DNA of 42,296 bases from CAG-791 sp963593905 (GCA_963593905.1 CAVBBL010000024.1:1-42296); one strand, 5' to 3'. Positions 26,276 to 34,860 are shown, numbered from the stretch's first letter. Made by a program: numbers and translations. The notes: generated by a model not told the origin, from the sequence alone.

Positions 26276-26406
26276 TGTGCCGCATTTCACTGCGCCGCCA
26301 CGAGGAGAATATCGCGCAGGCGAATTCTCCGATGTGCGCAGGCATTGATGCCGCTTGCGTTATCCATGCAGTTTGCAGGAAGTGCCATTAGGCCTTTCCT
26401 GCAAAC
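26276..26406 (-). repeat. Element B, copy 1, between rsmH and ftsL and overlapping the rsmH 3' end
   Basis: Contains GGAGAAT/ATTCTCC (26304-26330) and a 15-bp stem with two mismatches, TTTGCAGGAAGTGCC/GGCCTTTCCTGCAAA (26372-26405). It shares AGGCGAATTCTCCGATGTG and the preceding CACGAGGAGAAT with copy B2 at 42194-42228. On the mRNA strand the large hairpin comes first and encodes the last residues of RsmH; its stop codon (26360-26362) lies inside the element. The small GC-rich stem ends next to the ftsL Shine-Dalgarno. Confidence 0.75.
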
Positions 26407-27349
26407 TTACTTCTCCTGTTTTTTCAAACACCCGCAGCTTGGCGCTGGCGGATCTTCTGTTTTGCTCAAGTTCCTCTTCACCGGGAAGAATAGCCTTCCT
26501 GGTGATCACTTTGCCCTTGGATTTCTTTCCGCATATACACACCGGAAACTCCGGCGGGCAAGTGCAGGGATTTTCGTTCTTGCGGAATGCATTCTTGACG
26601 ATGCGGTCCTCCAGAGAATGGAATGTAATGATGCAAAGCCTTCCTCCCGGTGCCAACAAGTCAATCATGGTATCCAGAGAATCCGATAACACTTCCAGTT
26701 CTCTGTTGCAGGCTATGCGCACCGCCTGAAAAGTACGTTTACAGGGATTGCCGCCTTTTTCCTGCATTTTCTTAGGGATACAGCACCGCACGATGTCTGC
26801 CAACTCTCCGGTGGTCTCCAGAGGCTTCACCTCCCGACGGGACACGATCTCTCTGGCGATCTTCACGGCGCATTTTTCCTCTCCGTATTCCCGCAGAATC
26901 CGAATCAACTCTTCCTGTGACCATCCATTCAGAATGTCCCTGGCACTCAGCGGTGCGCTCTGATCCATGCGCATATCGAGAGGTTCGTCTTCCCGATAGG
27001 AAAATCCCCTCTCCGGATTATCCAGCTGGTAGGAAGAAACACCCAGATCAAGCAAAATGCCATTTACCTGACAGATGCCCTGCTCCTGCAGAACCGCTGC
27101 TATATTCTCATAATTACTGTGTACTAATGTAACTCTGTCTTTATAAGGAGAAAGTCTCTCCCCCGCCGCCTGCAGTGCTTCCCGATCCTGATCTATACCG
27201 ATCAGATGTCCGCCCTGCGTCAGCGCCTGTGCTATATGAAAACTGTGACCGCCGCCGCCCAGGGTGCCGTCCACATAGATTCCATCCGGAAGGATATGCA
27301 GATTGTCAATCACCTCCGTCAGCAAAACGGACGTATGCTTAAACTCCAC
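26360..27349 (-). CDS. rsmH: 16S rRNA (cytosine1402-N4)-methyltransferase RsmH
   Basis: SAM-dependent methyltransferase for C1402 of 16S rRNA. The 329-residue protein has HTSVLLTEVIDNL, the SAM motif YVDGTLGGGGHSFHI, GILLDLGVSSYQLDNPERGFSY, FQAVRIACNREL and ITFHSLEDRIVKN. The usual C-terminus (RRSASAKLRVFEK) is followed by about 20 extra residues, of which the last dozen are encoded by element B1. ATG at 27349 starts 12 bp after the mraZ stop. Confidence 0.97.
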   Translation of the reverse strand: MEFKHTSVLLTEVIDNLHILPDGIYVDGTLGGGGHSFHIAQALTQGGHLIGIDQDREALQAAGERLSPYKDRVTLVHSNYENIAAVLQEQGICQVNGILLDLGVSSYQLDNPERGFSYREDEPLDMRMDQSAPLSARDILNGWSQEELIRILREYGEEKCAVKIAREIVSRREVKPLETTGELADIVRCCIPKKMQEKGGNPCKRTFQAVRIACNRELEVLSDSLDTMIDLLAPGGRLCIITFHSLEDRIVKNAFRKNENPCTCPPEFPVCICGKKSKGKVITRKAILPGEEELEQNRRSASAKLRVFEKTGEVSLQERPNGTSCKLHG

Positions 27350-27361
27350 GGCGGCCTCCTT

Positions 27362-27793
27362 TTAGAATACAAATCCTTCGCCCATCATCTTCTCGGCGAT
27401 CTCATTGATCTTGTCGCTGGAAATATTCTCTTCCCATACTTCCTTGCTCCAGATCTCGATCTTATCTCCCACGCCGGCCAGGATCACATCCTTATCGATG
27501 CCTGCGGCGCTTCGAAGGTTAGCCGGCAATAGGATTCTTCCCTGTTTATCCAGCTCTACCTCAGCAGCACCGGCCAGAAAGAATCGCACCAGCTCCCGCT
27601 GCTCTCTGGTATTATGGGGCAGTGCTGTGAGCTTTTGTGTAAAAGCGTCCCATGCCGTCAAGTCGTAGATCCAGAGGCATCGATCTAAGCTCTTGGAAAT
27701 GATAAAGTGCTCTCCTAACTTCTCCCGATACTTCGCCGGTATGATCATCCGTCCCTTCGCGTCGAGCGAATGGCTGTATTCACCAATATACAT
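27362..27793 (-). CDS. mraZ: Transcriptional regulator MraZ
   Basis: AbrB-like ring-forming DNA-binding protein that controls the dcw cluster. The 143-residue product has the two family repeats: MYIGEYSHSLDAKGRMIIPAKYR at the start (conserved DAKGR) and VELDKQGRILLPANLRSAAG in the second half (conserved DKQGR). It is the first gene of the cluster; candidate binding boxes lie at 27896-27940. Confidence 0.97.
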   Translation of the reverse strand: MYIGEYSHSLDAKGRMIIPAKYREKLGEHFIISKSLDRCLWIYDLTAWDAFTQKLTALPHNTREQRELVRFFLAGAAEVELDKQGRILLPANLRSAAGIDKDVILAGVGDKIEIWSKEVWEENISSDKINEIAEKMMGEGFVF

Positions 27794-27895
27794 ATATGCT
27801 CGCCGCCTTTCGTGGATCCTTAAGAGAGTACTTTCAAAGTACCTTTTGCTTCCGCCTGCCCTGGCTTAGTCTGCCTCAGCTCTTCTTTTCTAATC

Positions 27896-27940
27896 CACCA
27901 CTTTTTGACACAAATTACAGCTTTTACCCACTTTCCCCCA
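27896..27940 (-). promoter_or_regulatory. Candidate MraZ boxes upstream of mraZ
   Basis: Minus-strand TGGGG (27936-27940) and TGGGT (27926-27930) are separated by 5 nt, the known TGGGN-N5-TGGGN arrangement. TGGTG at 27896-27900 is in the same 10-bp register. Nearby are the palindromes GTACTTTCAAAGTAC (27828-27842) and TTTCCGGAAA. I could not settle the -35/-10 pair. In the rest of 27794-28159 only a CGCCAGT/ACTGGCG inverted repeat near 28110 stands out. Confidence 0.45.
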
Positions 27941-28159
27941 CAATTTATTTCAATCTTACCCTCTCCATGGGCTAAATGCAAGCTGTTTCCGGAAAACAAA
28001 TGAAAAACTCTGGATACACCCGGGATGCAAAGTAACTCTTCGCTCGTCAGAAAGAGCTGCAATGGAGACGATCTACACGGATAGCTCGGTCATGCCCCAA
28101 AGATATGCTGCGCCAGTATACTGACTGGCGGACAGTAAAATTGATAGATTTCGGACAAA

Positions 28160-28201
28160 AAAAGAAAAGCGATCACTTTTTCAGTGAATCGCTTTTCTTT
28201 T
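28160..28201 (-). terminator. Rho-independent terminator of lgt (possibly bidirectional)
   Basis: A long stem pairs AAAAGAAAAGCGATCACT with AGTGAATCGCTTTTCTTTT (one bulge, 5-nt loop) and continues into T-rich sequence on either strand. It lies about 50 bp beyond the lgt stop and insulates the mraZ cluster from lgt. Confidence 0.85.
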
Positions 28202-28248
28202 ATCAAATGTAACATATCGCAGTTTTACATTATGTGTTATATGTAGGT

Positions 28249-29166
28249 TTATTTCTCTTTCCCCGTGGTCCAGGGTGCTCCCGCCGGCAAGGGCTTTACC
28301 TTTCCCATCTGCATGGCAACGCGCATGACGATCTCGATGATCACCGCTGTCACAAAAAGCAGAAGTCCTAATAATAAGGAAACCGGTATATTCGTCCCCG
28401 GCAGATACAGCTGGTCCGTGCGGATATATTCGATCAAGGCTCTTCCAAGGCCATAGCCTCCGAAATACAGAAGGCCAATCTCTCCCCGGAATCTGCGATG
28501 TCTGCAATAAAGCAGCATCAGGATCAGCACCGCCAGATTCCATACACTCTCATAGAGAAAGGTGGGATGTACCTGAATATAATTCGTTCCCTCTGTCATA
28601 TGAGCGGCAATGCTGGCGGAAATATCACTGCTTCGCACCATCTCTGTGGGAATCCGCATGGCGAAAAGGCTGTCCGTGTACTGTCCGAACACCTCCCGGT
28701 TCATAAAATTCCCCCACCGGCCGATGATCTGTCCCAATACCAGACCATAGCTGGCAGTATCCAAAAGGTCAAGGAAATGCTTTTTCTTATGCTTACAGTA
28801 AATCGTCAGCGTAATCACCCCGGCGATGACACCGCCGTAAATCGCCAGTCCTCCTGCCCGCAGATTAAAGATCTGGGTCAGGTCATCCTTATACATATCC
28901 CAGGAAAAGATCACGTAATAGATTCTGGCGCCGATCACCGAAAAGATGATGAGCCAGATAGATACATCCCAATAGGTATCCGGATCCTGTCCCGTCTTTT
29001 TCGCCATATGCGCCGCCAGCAATATTCCCGCCAGCATTCCCAGAGCAATGATGATTCCATAATAGGCAATAGAAAAATCACCGATCATAATGCTCTTCGG
29101 CACATTCTTTAAATAGATTCCCAGATGCGGGAATGCTATGTCCATTTCATCCATGATATCCGGCAT
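28249..29166 (-). CDS. lgt: Prolipoprotein diacylglyceryl transferase Lgt
   Basis: Transfers diacylglycerol from phosphatidylglycerol to the lipobox cysteine of prolipoproteins, in the membrane. The 305-residue protein has about seven membrane helices, NLRAGGLAIYGGVIAG and the Lgt signature GRWGNFMNREVFG, then HPTFLYESVWNL and GRALIEYIRTD. ATG at 29166 follows AAAAGGAGGAGAG, 21 codons into the longer frame. A 9-bp inverted repeat ATCGGTTGG/CCAACCGAT (29206-29251) lies in the leader between ychF and lgt. Confidence 0.96.
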   Translation of the reverse strand: MPDIMDEMDIAFPHLGIYLKNVPKSIMIGDFSIAYYGIIIALGMLAGILLAAHMAKKTGQDPDTYWDVSIWLIIFSVIGARIYYVIFSWDMYKDDLTQIFNLRAGGLAIYGGVIAGVITLTIYCKHKKKHFLDLLDTASYGLVLGQIIGRWGNFMNREVFGQYTDSLFAMRIPTEMVRSSDISASIAAHMTEGTNYIQVHPTFLYESVWNLAVLILMLLYCRHRRFRGEIGLLYFGGYGLGRALIEYIRTDQLYLPGTNIPVSLLLGLLLFVTAVIIEIVMRVAMQMGKVKPLPAGAPWTTGKEK

Positions 29167-29289
29167 ACTCTCCTCCTTTTGCCGACACCTGATCCTTATA
29201 CAAAGATCGGTTGGAAAAAGCCGGACCAACGCCTGCCATTCTCCAACCGATTCAGCGCCTGTTTACTGCCGCCGTTTTTGCTTCTGATA

Positions 29290-30387
29290 CTAGACGTTAA
29301 AGCGGAACAGGATCACATCGCCGTCCTGCACCACATAATCCTTGCCTTCCATGCCTACCTGGCCCTTCTCGCGGGCTGCCGCCAGGGAGCCTTCCCGAAG
29401 GAGCACTTCATAATTGACCACTTCTGCCTTGATAAAGCCTCTCTCGAAATCGGTGTGAATCTTGCCTGCGGCCTGGGGAGCCTTAGTGCCGATCTTGATC
29501 GTCCACGCTCTGGTCTCGTCCTCTCCGGCTGTCAAAAAGCTCATCAGTCCCAATGTCTCATAGCTGGCTTTGATCAGCTTGTCCAGACCGGACTCCGTCA
29601 GCCCCAGATCTTCTAAAAAGACAGCCTTCTCCTCGTCGTCCAGCTCAGAGAGCTCGGCCTCGATCTTCGCACAGACCACGAATACCTTGCTGCCGCTTTT
29701 CGCTGCGAATTCCCGAACTGCTGCCACACCCTCGTTATCTGCGCCGTCGTTTGCCAGATCATCCTCTGCCACATTGGCTGCGTAGATCACCGGCTTTGCA
29801 GTCAGCAGATTATAGCCTGCCAGGAGCTTCTTCTCCTCTTCATCCTCTGTCTCTAAGGCAGAAGCAGGCTGGCCATCCTCTAATAAAGCTTTGATCCTCT
29901 TTAAAAATTCGTATTCTCTCCCGGCTTCTTTGTCCATGCGGGCCGTCTTGGCCACCTTGCTGATCCGGCGCTCCAGCACCTCCAGATCTGCAAAGATCAG
30001 CTCCAGATTGATGGTCTCAATGTCCCGGAGGGGATTGATCTTGCCGTCCACATGTACCACGTTGGGGTCCTCGAAGCAGCGCACCACATGCACGATGGCA
30101 TCGACTTCTCTGATATTGGCCAGGAATTGATTTCCAAGGCCCTCGCCCTTGCTGGCGCCCTTTACCAGACCTGCGATATCCACGAATTCGATCACCGCCG
30201 GGGTCACCTTTTTGGAATGATACATATTTCCCAGCTTTACGATGCGCTCATCCGGCACCGGCACCACACCTACGTTGGGATCGATGGTGCAGAAGGGATA
30301 GTTAGCCGCCTCAGCGCCGGCCTTTGTCAGAGAGTTAAAAAGGGTACTCTTTCCCACGTTGGGAAGGCCCACGATTCCTAATTTCAT
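29290..30387 (-). CDS. ychF: Ribosome-binding ATPase YchF
   Basis: OBG-family P-loop protein that prefers ATP and binds ribosomes. The 365-residue protein starts MKLGIVGLPNVGKSTLFNSL, has FVDIAGLVKGASKGEGLGN, the altered G4 region NVAE typical of YchF, and a C-terminal TGS domain ending VVQDGDVILFRFNV. ATG at 30387 is 12 nt after AAGGAGG. A promoter (30433-30461) lies upstream. Confidence 0.97.
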   Translation of the reverse strand: MKLGIVGLPNVGKSTLFNSLTKAGAEAANYPFCTIDPNVGVVPVPDERIVKLGNMYHSKKVTPAVIEFVDIAGLVKGASKGEGLGNQFLANIREVDAIVHVVRCFEDPNVVHVDGKINPLRDIETINLELIFADLEVLERRISKVAKTARMDKEAGREYEFLKRIKALLEDGQPASALETEDEEEKKLLAGYNLLTAKPVIYAANVAEDDLANDGADNEGVAAVREFAAKSGSKVFVVCAKIEAELSELDDEEKAVFLEDLGLTESGLDKLIKASYETLGLMSFLTAGEDETRAWTIKIGTKAPQAAGKIHTDFERGFIKAEVVNYEVLLREGSLAAAREKGQVGMEGKDYVVQDGDVILFRFNV

Positions 30388-30432
30388 TGTATGTATATTC
30401 CTCCTTACAATCCTTGCAATCAGCAATACTGC

Positions 30433-30461
30433 ATTTTACCACTGTGCGGATTTCTTTTCAA
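30433..30461 (-). promoter_or_regulatory. Promoter of ychF
   Basis: TTGAAA (30456-30461), 17 bp, TAAAAT (30433-30438) on the minus strand, 45 bp above the start codon. Confidence 0.7.
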
Positions 30462-30551
30462 GGCAGGACTGTGGTTTGATGATATCATGCGCGCTGTCTT
30501 TCGATGCCTCGTTATTCATGCAGTTCTATTTCTTCTATTGCTGGGCTTTCT

Positions 30552-31544
30552 CTATGATTGCTCCATTTTTTTACACATTTCTTTTATCCACAAACGCCTC
30601 TTAATTACTGCCAGCCACTCTTGGGGAATAGCCTCATATCCATAATATAATCCGGCAAGGCCGCCTGCGACGGCAGCTACCGTATCCGCGTCATTCCCAA
30701 GATTTACCGCTGATAAGACACAATCCTTATAGGAAGCTGTTGTGATCAGACACCATACCGCTGCCTCTATGGTATCAATCACATATCCTGTAGTCCTGAT
30801 CTCCGCTTCGGGAACCTCCTTGAATTCATTTAAATGGAACAATCTGCCAAGATATGTCATTTCAGCAAGGTTACGTATGTCATGGCCATAGAATTTCAAT
30901 CCCTCATCGATTCCTCTCTGGAGCAATGAGGGCAGATCTAACTTCTCTTCTTTGCTGACGCCGTTCAGGATACTCTTAACCATGAAGTAATAGATTCCGC
31001 AGCACATCTGTGATCTCAAATGATTATGCGTAAGGCCGCTGATCACATGAATCCCCTGAATGGCCTCGTCTTCCGATGTGCATACCTTTTTCTGTCTCTC
31101 ATAATAATAAAGACACACGGGCATAATCCTCATAAGCGCACCATTTCCATTGGAATATCCATCGGTACCGCCACAGGTATTCACGTCAGGATTCTCCATA
31201 AACCTGTAAATGGCCGAAGTACAGGTATTTCCCTGGTCAAAAGCCTTGCCAAAGGGCGTATATTCCCCCTTAACCTCCCACCTCACAAATCGATTCATAA
31301 TATCGGTAGGATCAGCTTTTCCTTTTTCAATGATGCTGTCCATAGTAGCGAGAGTCATAGAGCTGTCATCCGTCCAGGTTCCCGCCGGCACATTGAATAT
31401 ACCGCCTGCTTCCATACCGGTAACAGGTCCTTCGGGTCTGTTTTTTATTTCTTCTCTTTTCAAAAACTGAACCGGACAGCCTAATGCATCCCCCACCACG
31501 ACTCCCATCACGCCATCAAGCCAAATATTCCTTTTCATCCCCAT
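30552..31544 (-). CDS. ADP-ribosylglycohydrolase family protein (ARH/DraG-like)
   Basis: The 330-residue protein has the metal-binding and fold motifs of the family: GVVVGDALGCPVQF, GTWTDDSSMTLATMDSI, SNGNGALMRIMP, SGLTHNH and GNDADTVAAVAGGLAGLYYG. Such enzymes remove ADP-ribose from proteins, nucleic acids or small molecules; the substrate cannot be told. No transferase partner is adjacent. ATG at 31544 follows GAGGAGAGC. It marks the start of the accessory region. Confidence 0.92.
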   Translation of the reverse strand: MGMKRNIWLDGVMGVVVGDALGCPVQFLKREEIKNRPEGPVTGMEAGGIFNVPAGTWTDDSSMTLATMDSIIEKGKADPTDIMNRFVRWEVKGEYTPFGKAFDQGNTCTSAIYRFMENPDVNTCGGTDGYSNGNGALMRIMPVCLYYYERQKKVCTSEDEAIQGIHVISGLTHNHLRSQMCCGIYYFMVKSILNGVSKEEKLDLPSLLQRGIDEGLKFYGHDIRNLAEMTYLGRLFHLNEFKEVPEAEIRTTGYVIDTIEAAVWCLITTASYKDCVLSAVNLGNDADTVAAVAGGLAGLYYGYEAIPQEWLAVIKRRLWIKEMCKKMEQS

Positions 31545-31631
31545 GCTCTCCTCTTTCTATAATTTTCAGCGTGCCTATCCTTAACTATATTCTACTCCAT
31601 CGGCCTTCAAATTGCGAATGTGGGGAACAAG

Positions 31632-31660
31632 AAAAAGCTCTGACCTTTTACAGTCAGAGC
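31632..31660 (-). terminator. Rho-independent terminator of the coiled-coil protein gene
   Basis: On the minus strand GCTCTGAC, an 8-nt loop and GTCAGAGC form an 8-bp stem followed by five T, about 100 bp beyond the stop codon. Confidence 0.8.
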
Positions 31661-31757
31661 CTCATTCCTTCCATGTAGGTTTTTATCATGCCGCCTTATA
31701 AAGCCTCAGCAAATCACCTCGGCCTTTTTGAATACACTATGCACACTGCGTTCCTGC

Positions 31758-33764
31758 CTATTGTACAGCCGCAATACGGACAATATATGATTTATTGGTT
31801 TCTGAGATAAATGTCAGAAGATCCAAGGTTCCATCTGCATTTAAGAGCGTTTGAAGGACATCTCCGGAAGGAAGCTGCACCGTCCACCGGTATCCCATGT
31901 AGATAAAATCAAAATAGACATCATTGGAAATCCCAATGATTCCGGATACAACCGCTTTCGGAATGATCGTGCGCTCTCCGGTGCTGAATTCATACCACTG
32001 GGCATACTGTGCTTGTGAAAGTGCTTCTATAAGGGTCTTTTCCGCTGCTTCTTCACTCATTCCGGAAACATCACGCCGTACGACCTCGCTGATGGTGATT
32101 CCGTATCGATCACCAATTTCATCCAACGTCTGACGGATATAGCTGAGTGTATAGATGTTACCTGTCTCCTGATAATTCGCAATAGCAATGCGCAGCTTCT
32201 CCAGCGCCGCCTCTAAGGCATTGTGCGTCTCCATTACCGCCTGGTAAAGCGATTTCTGATTGGCAGCCTCCTGTGCCTTATTCTCTGCCAGCTTTCTCGC
32301 CTCTGATGCGGCATTTTCTGCATCCTCCCATGCTTTTTTCTTAGCTGCCAGTTCCTCCTTTGCTGCTTTAAGTGCATCAGATTCTTTGCCATAGGCCTCT
32401 GCAGCTTTGTCGTACGCTTCCTCCGCATCCTTCAGTGTCTGCTTTGCCTTATTTAGATTCTCCTCAGCCTCTTCTGCAGCCTTTGCAGCATCCTCCGAGT
32501 CTGATTCTAATTCTTCCAGTGCTGCTTTTGCTGCAAATAAGTCGTTCTTTGCCTCATCATAGCTCCTTATCGCCGCCTTGGTCTTTTTCTTTCTATCATT
32601 CAGAACATCCTCTTTCTCCTCAGCATCCTTCGCCGCAGCGTTATACGCATTCCTCGCTGACACAAACTTATTATACATATCTACCGTTGCTTGTCTCGCG
32701 CTTTCAAAGACAGCAGTAGCTTCTGGATTACTAAGACGAACAGACTCATACTTAAGCTTTTTGTTTTCGTATATACCTTGAAGCTTATAAATATTCTCCT
32801 CTAATGAACTCAATGTATCGTTGGCTATTTTATATTGATCAGAATCGGTGCCAAACGCTTCAAGAACTTTTTGCACTTCTTGCGAATAATTAAACGCCAC
32901 CTCTTTCTGTACCAATAAGTTTTCTTCAGACGTAGTGAAATCTTCGTAAGCATCTCTTATATCCTTATACTCAGGATCTTCTATTAACCCAGTATATGCC
33001 TTCCAAGCATCCTCATCCGCTTTCTGCGCCTGATTCATCGCTTCGTATGCTTCACTCGCCTCTTCTTTTGCTACGTTATAGGCATTCTCTGCACTACTTT
33101 GTTGTCCTAGTACACGCGATCTATCAAGGTCTTTTTTATCTAAAATCGTTTGCGCAATCGCAACTTTCTCTGCAGCATCTAAATATTCGTCGGATGCAGG
33201 ATCTGCCTTTGCCGCCGCATTCTTGCGGGCCTGCTCTGCCGTGTCATACGCCGTTTGGGCAGCTATCACATTTTCCTCTGCAGTGGCCTTATCCTCTCCG
33301 GCGCTCTCTTTCTTACCAAGTGCATCCTGCTCTGCAGTTTCAGCGCTGCTGACTGCTTCTGCAGCTTCTTCTGCGGCTGTTTGGGCACTGGAGCTAGCAT
33401 CCGCTGCTTCTTTTTCCTTGTCCTTAGCAGTCTTTGCCTCCGCCTCGGCGGCCGCAGCAGTCTCGGCGGTGACTCCGGCAGACTTGGCTGCCTCCACCGC
33501 CTGGTTATAACTTTCTTCTGCAGCGTTCTTCGCCTTTTCTGCCTCATCCCTGGCATTCTGTGCCGACTGCTCCTGTCCACTATGTTCTGCAGTGTTTTGG
33601 GCCGCACGCACGTTCATCGTCGGTGCCGCTGCCATGCATGCAGCGGCAAGTGCCATAGGACCAGCAGCAAGACCGACCGCCCTGAGACCGTTTGCTAACT
33701 TGCATGACATGTCTTTATTCACACTGGCTGCACCACCTCTTTTGCGATTTTCTCTGCATCTCAT
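31758..33764 (-). CDS. Secreted alanine-rich coiled-coil protein with unrecognised C-terminal domain
   Basis: The 668-residue product has a long basic N-region and signal peptide (AVGLAAGPMALAAACMAAAP, likely cut near residue 54). Two Ala/Glu/Lys-rich coiled-coil segments (about 56-210 and 390-520) flank a less biased helical part. The last 150 residues form a non-repetitive domain (DEIGDRYGITISEVVRRD, QYAQWYEFSTGERTIIPK, YFDFIYMGYRWTVQLPSGD) that I do not recognise. There is no LPXTG, lipobox or terminal membrane helix, so it is released or held by other means. ATG at 33764 follows GGGAGG; leader L1 precedes it. Confidence 0.8.
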   Translation of the reverse strand: MRCRENRKRGGAASVNKDMSCKLANGLRAVGLAAGPMALAAACMAAAPTMNVRAAQNTAEHSGQEQSAQNARDEAEKAKNAAEESYNQAVEAAKSAGVTAETAAAAEAEAKTAKDKEKEAADASSSAQTAAEEAAEAVSSAETAEQDALGKKESAGEDKATAEENVIAAQTAYDTAEQARKNAAAKADPASDEYLDAAEKVAIAQTILDKKDLDRSRVLGQQSSAENAYNVAKEEASEAYEAMNQAQKADEDAWKAYTGLIEDPEYKDIRDAYEDFTTSEENLLVQKEVAFNYSQEVQKVLEAFGTDSDQYKIANDTLSSLEENIYKLQGIYENKKLKYESVRLSNPEATAVFESARQATVDMYNKFVSARNAYNAAAKDAEEKEDVLNDRKKKTKAAIRSYDEAKNDLFAAKAALEELESDSEDAAKAAEEAEENLNKAKQTLKDAEEAYDKAAEAYGKESDALKAAKEELAAKKKAWEDAENAASEARKLAENKAQEAANQKSLYQAVMETHNALEAALEKLRIAIANYQETGNIYTLSYIRQTLDEIGDRYGITISEVVRRDVSGMSEEAAEKTLIEALSQAQYAQWYEFSTGERTIIPKAVVSGIIGISNDVYFDFIYMGYRWTVQLPSGDVLQTLLNADGTLDLLTFISETNKSYIVRIAAVQ

Positions 33765-33846
33765 ATCAGTTCCTCCCTGTGACTCAGTTCTTTCACGCAG
33801 CGGTTATTTTACTTAGCAGTTACACACTTTCTATTTCACTTTTCAC

Positions 33847-33923
33847 TTTTATTTTACTATTCATCTCCTCACCGCTCAACGAGGCATCGCAAAACAACTT
33901 GTTTATGCGCAAATTTAGCTTAT
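33847..33923 (-). promoter_or_regulatory. Shared leader L1 upstream of the coiled-coil protein gene
   Basis: About 75 bp that align with 37081-37156 (L2) and in part with 37566-37613 (L3). The best conserved part reads CGCAAATTTAGCTTAT, or close to it, on the plus strand. In one minus-strand frame the copies read like (H/R)I-x-K-x-FCD-(A/S)-SL. It lies in the 5' region of a secreted-protein gene. Promoter boxes were not clear. Confidence 0.55.
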
Positions 33924-33976
33924 ATTACTTTACACACTTGCTAAAATTTACCATATTTAGCATTTCACGATTTATG

Positions 33977-34256
33977 TCATATTAAAAAAAGGCAGAAATC
34001 ACTGGTTTTTGATACTTTGTCGTATCGCTCTACCAGCAACCTCTGCCTCTCTTGTTCTGCATCCTTGAAGTGATAAGGTGCATACTCACCACACTCTGTT
34101 GATCTGCTAATCGCTACAAATTGAACGCCCTTGCATCCAATAAATCTGTCCCCCCTTTAATTCAACAAGGTGCTCTCCATATGTTGTTTTTAGAGCAAAA
34201 CGTCCTTGAGCATCTCTGTCTTTTGCTATCAGATAACCCACTTCAACACTTCCCAC
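33977..34256 (-). pseudogene. Frameshifted gene remnant downstream of the SHOCT gene
   Basis: One minus-strand frame reads EVGYLIAKDRDAQGRFALKT... to QIYWMQ. The protein-like reading then continues in another frame as KGVQFVAISRSTECGEYAPY and on to LLVERYDKVSK. The first frame runs to a stop at 34107 and the second to 33977, so one frameshift near 34130 breaks the gene. The start would be a GTG within the 3' end of the SHOCT gene. No family recognised; the style resembles small ORFs of integrative elements. Confidence 0.5.
33984..34047 (-). terminator. Structured terminator
   Basis: On the minus strand GGCAGA...TCTGCC, an inner CTGG/CCAG and an inner CGATAC/GTATC enclose 57 nt and are followed by seven T. 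It ends the SHOCT-gene transcript and overlaps the tail of the remnant. Confidence 0.65.
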
Positions 34257-34785
34257 TCAGATTCAAAAGTTGTTTTTTCTTTATATCAAACTCCTCTTGC
34301 GTAATTGCTCCCATATCTAAAAGTTCTTTATACTTTTTTATTTCGTCAGCTGTTCCGATTTCTTCATTCGAAGCTGTCTTTGTGGTCTGTTGCATCGCAG
34401 TATTATTAAGCACGAATTTTCCTCTTAAAAAATCCTTTTTGAGGTCTTCTTTCCTCTCGGGATTGTATTCTCTCCAATCATTAGCCAATACCATTGTTTC
34501 TGTAAGCTTAATTTCACAATCCGGACAAAATTCTGTTTTTCCACCAAAACTACTATACGTTGCATCACATGAAGGACAGTAGTAAATATGTTTCTTATTA
34601 TTTAATTGTTCCTCTTGCGTAGCTTTCCCTTTTATTGCCAAAATAATAAAGCCAATAAGTGGCGATAAAAAAACGGATAAAATCGTATAAGCTGAAAAGC
34701 TTCTGCCTATAGATTGTGCTACACATCCAACTACAACACATAAAATCAACCAAAAAATGACGATTACTCCGAACATGCCATCCAT
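34243..34785 (-). CDS. Membrane protein with zinc ribbon and SHOCT domain
   Basis: The 180-residue protein has two N-terminal membrane helices (VIVIFWLILCVVVGCVAQ and a second from about 33 to 52), a zinc-ribbon-like pair of cysteines (YYCPSCDATY, FCPDCEI) and a C-terminal SHOCT helix-turn-helix (ADEIKKYKELLDMGAITQ). SHOCT domains occur at protein ends and are thought to promote oligomerisation; the role here is unknown. ATG at 34785 follows TCGGAGG. The last codons overlap the start of the frameshifted remnant. Confidence 0.85.
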   Translation of the reverse strand: MDGMFGVIVIFWLILCVVVGCVAQSIGRSFSAYTILSVFLSPLIGFIILAIKGKATQEEQLNNKKHIYYCPSCDATYSSFGGKTEFCPDCEIKLTETMVLANDWREYNPERKEDLKKDFLRGKFVLNNTAMQQTTKTASNEEIGTADEIKKYKELLDMGAITQEEFDIKKKQLLNLSGKC

Positions 34786-34860
34786 ATCATCTGCCTCCGA
34801 AAAAAATTAAGATTTATACTGTTTACCAACTTTCACATCGTATTTTACATTTTTTAGGCC

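Noticed and set aside
27820..28062. 80-codon minus-strand frame upstream of mraZ
   Set aside because: No ribosome site, TTG start, and it runs through the candidate MraZ boxes; composition is not protein-like.
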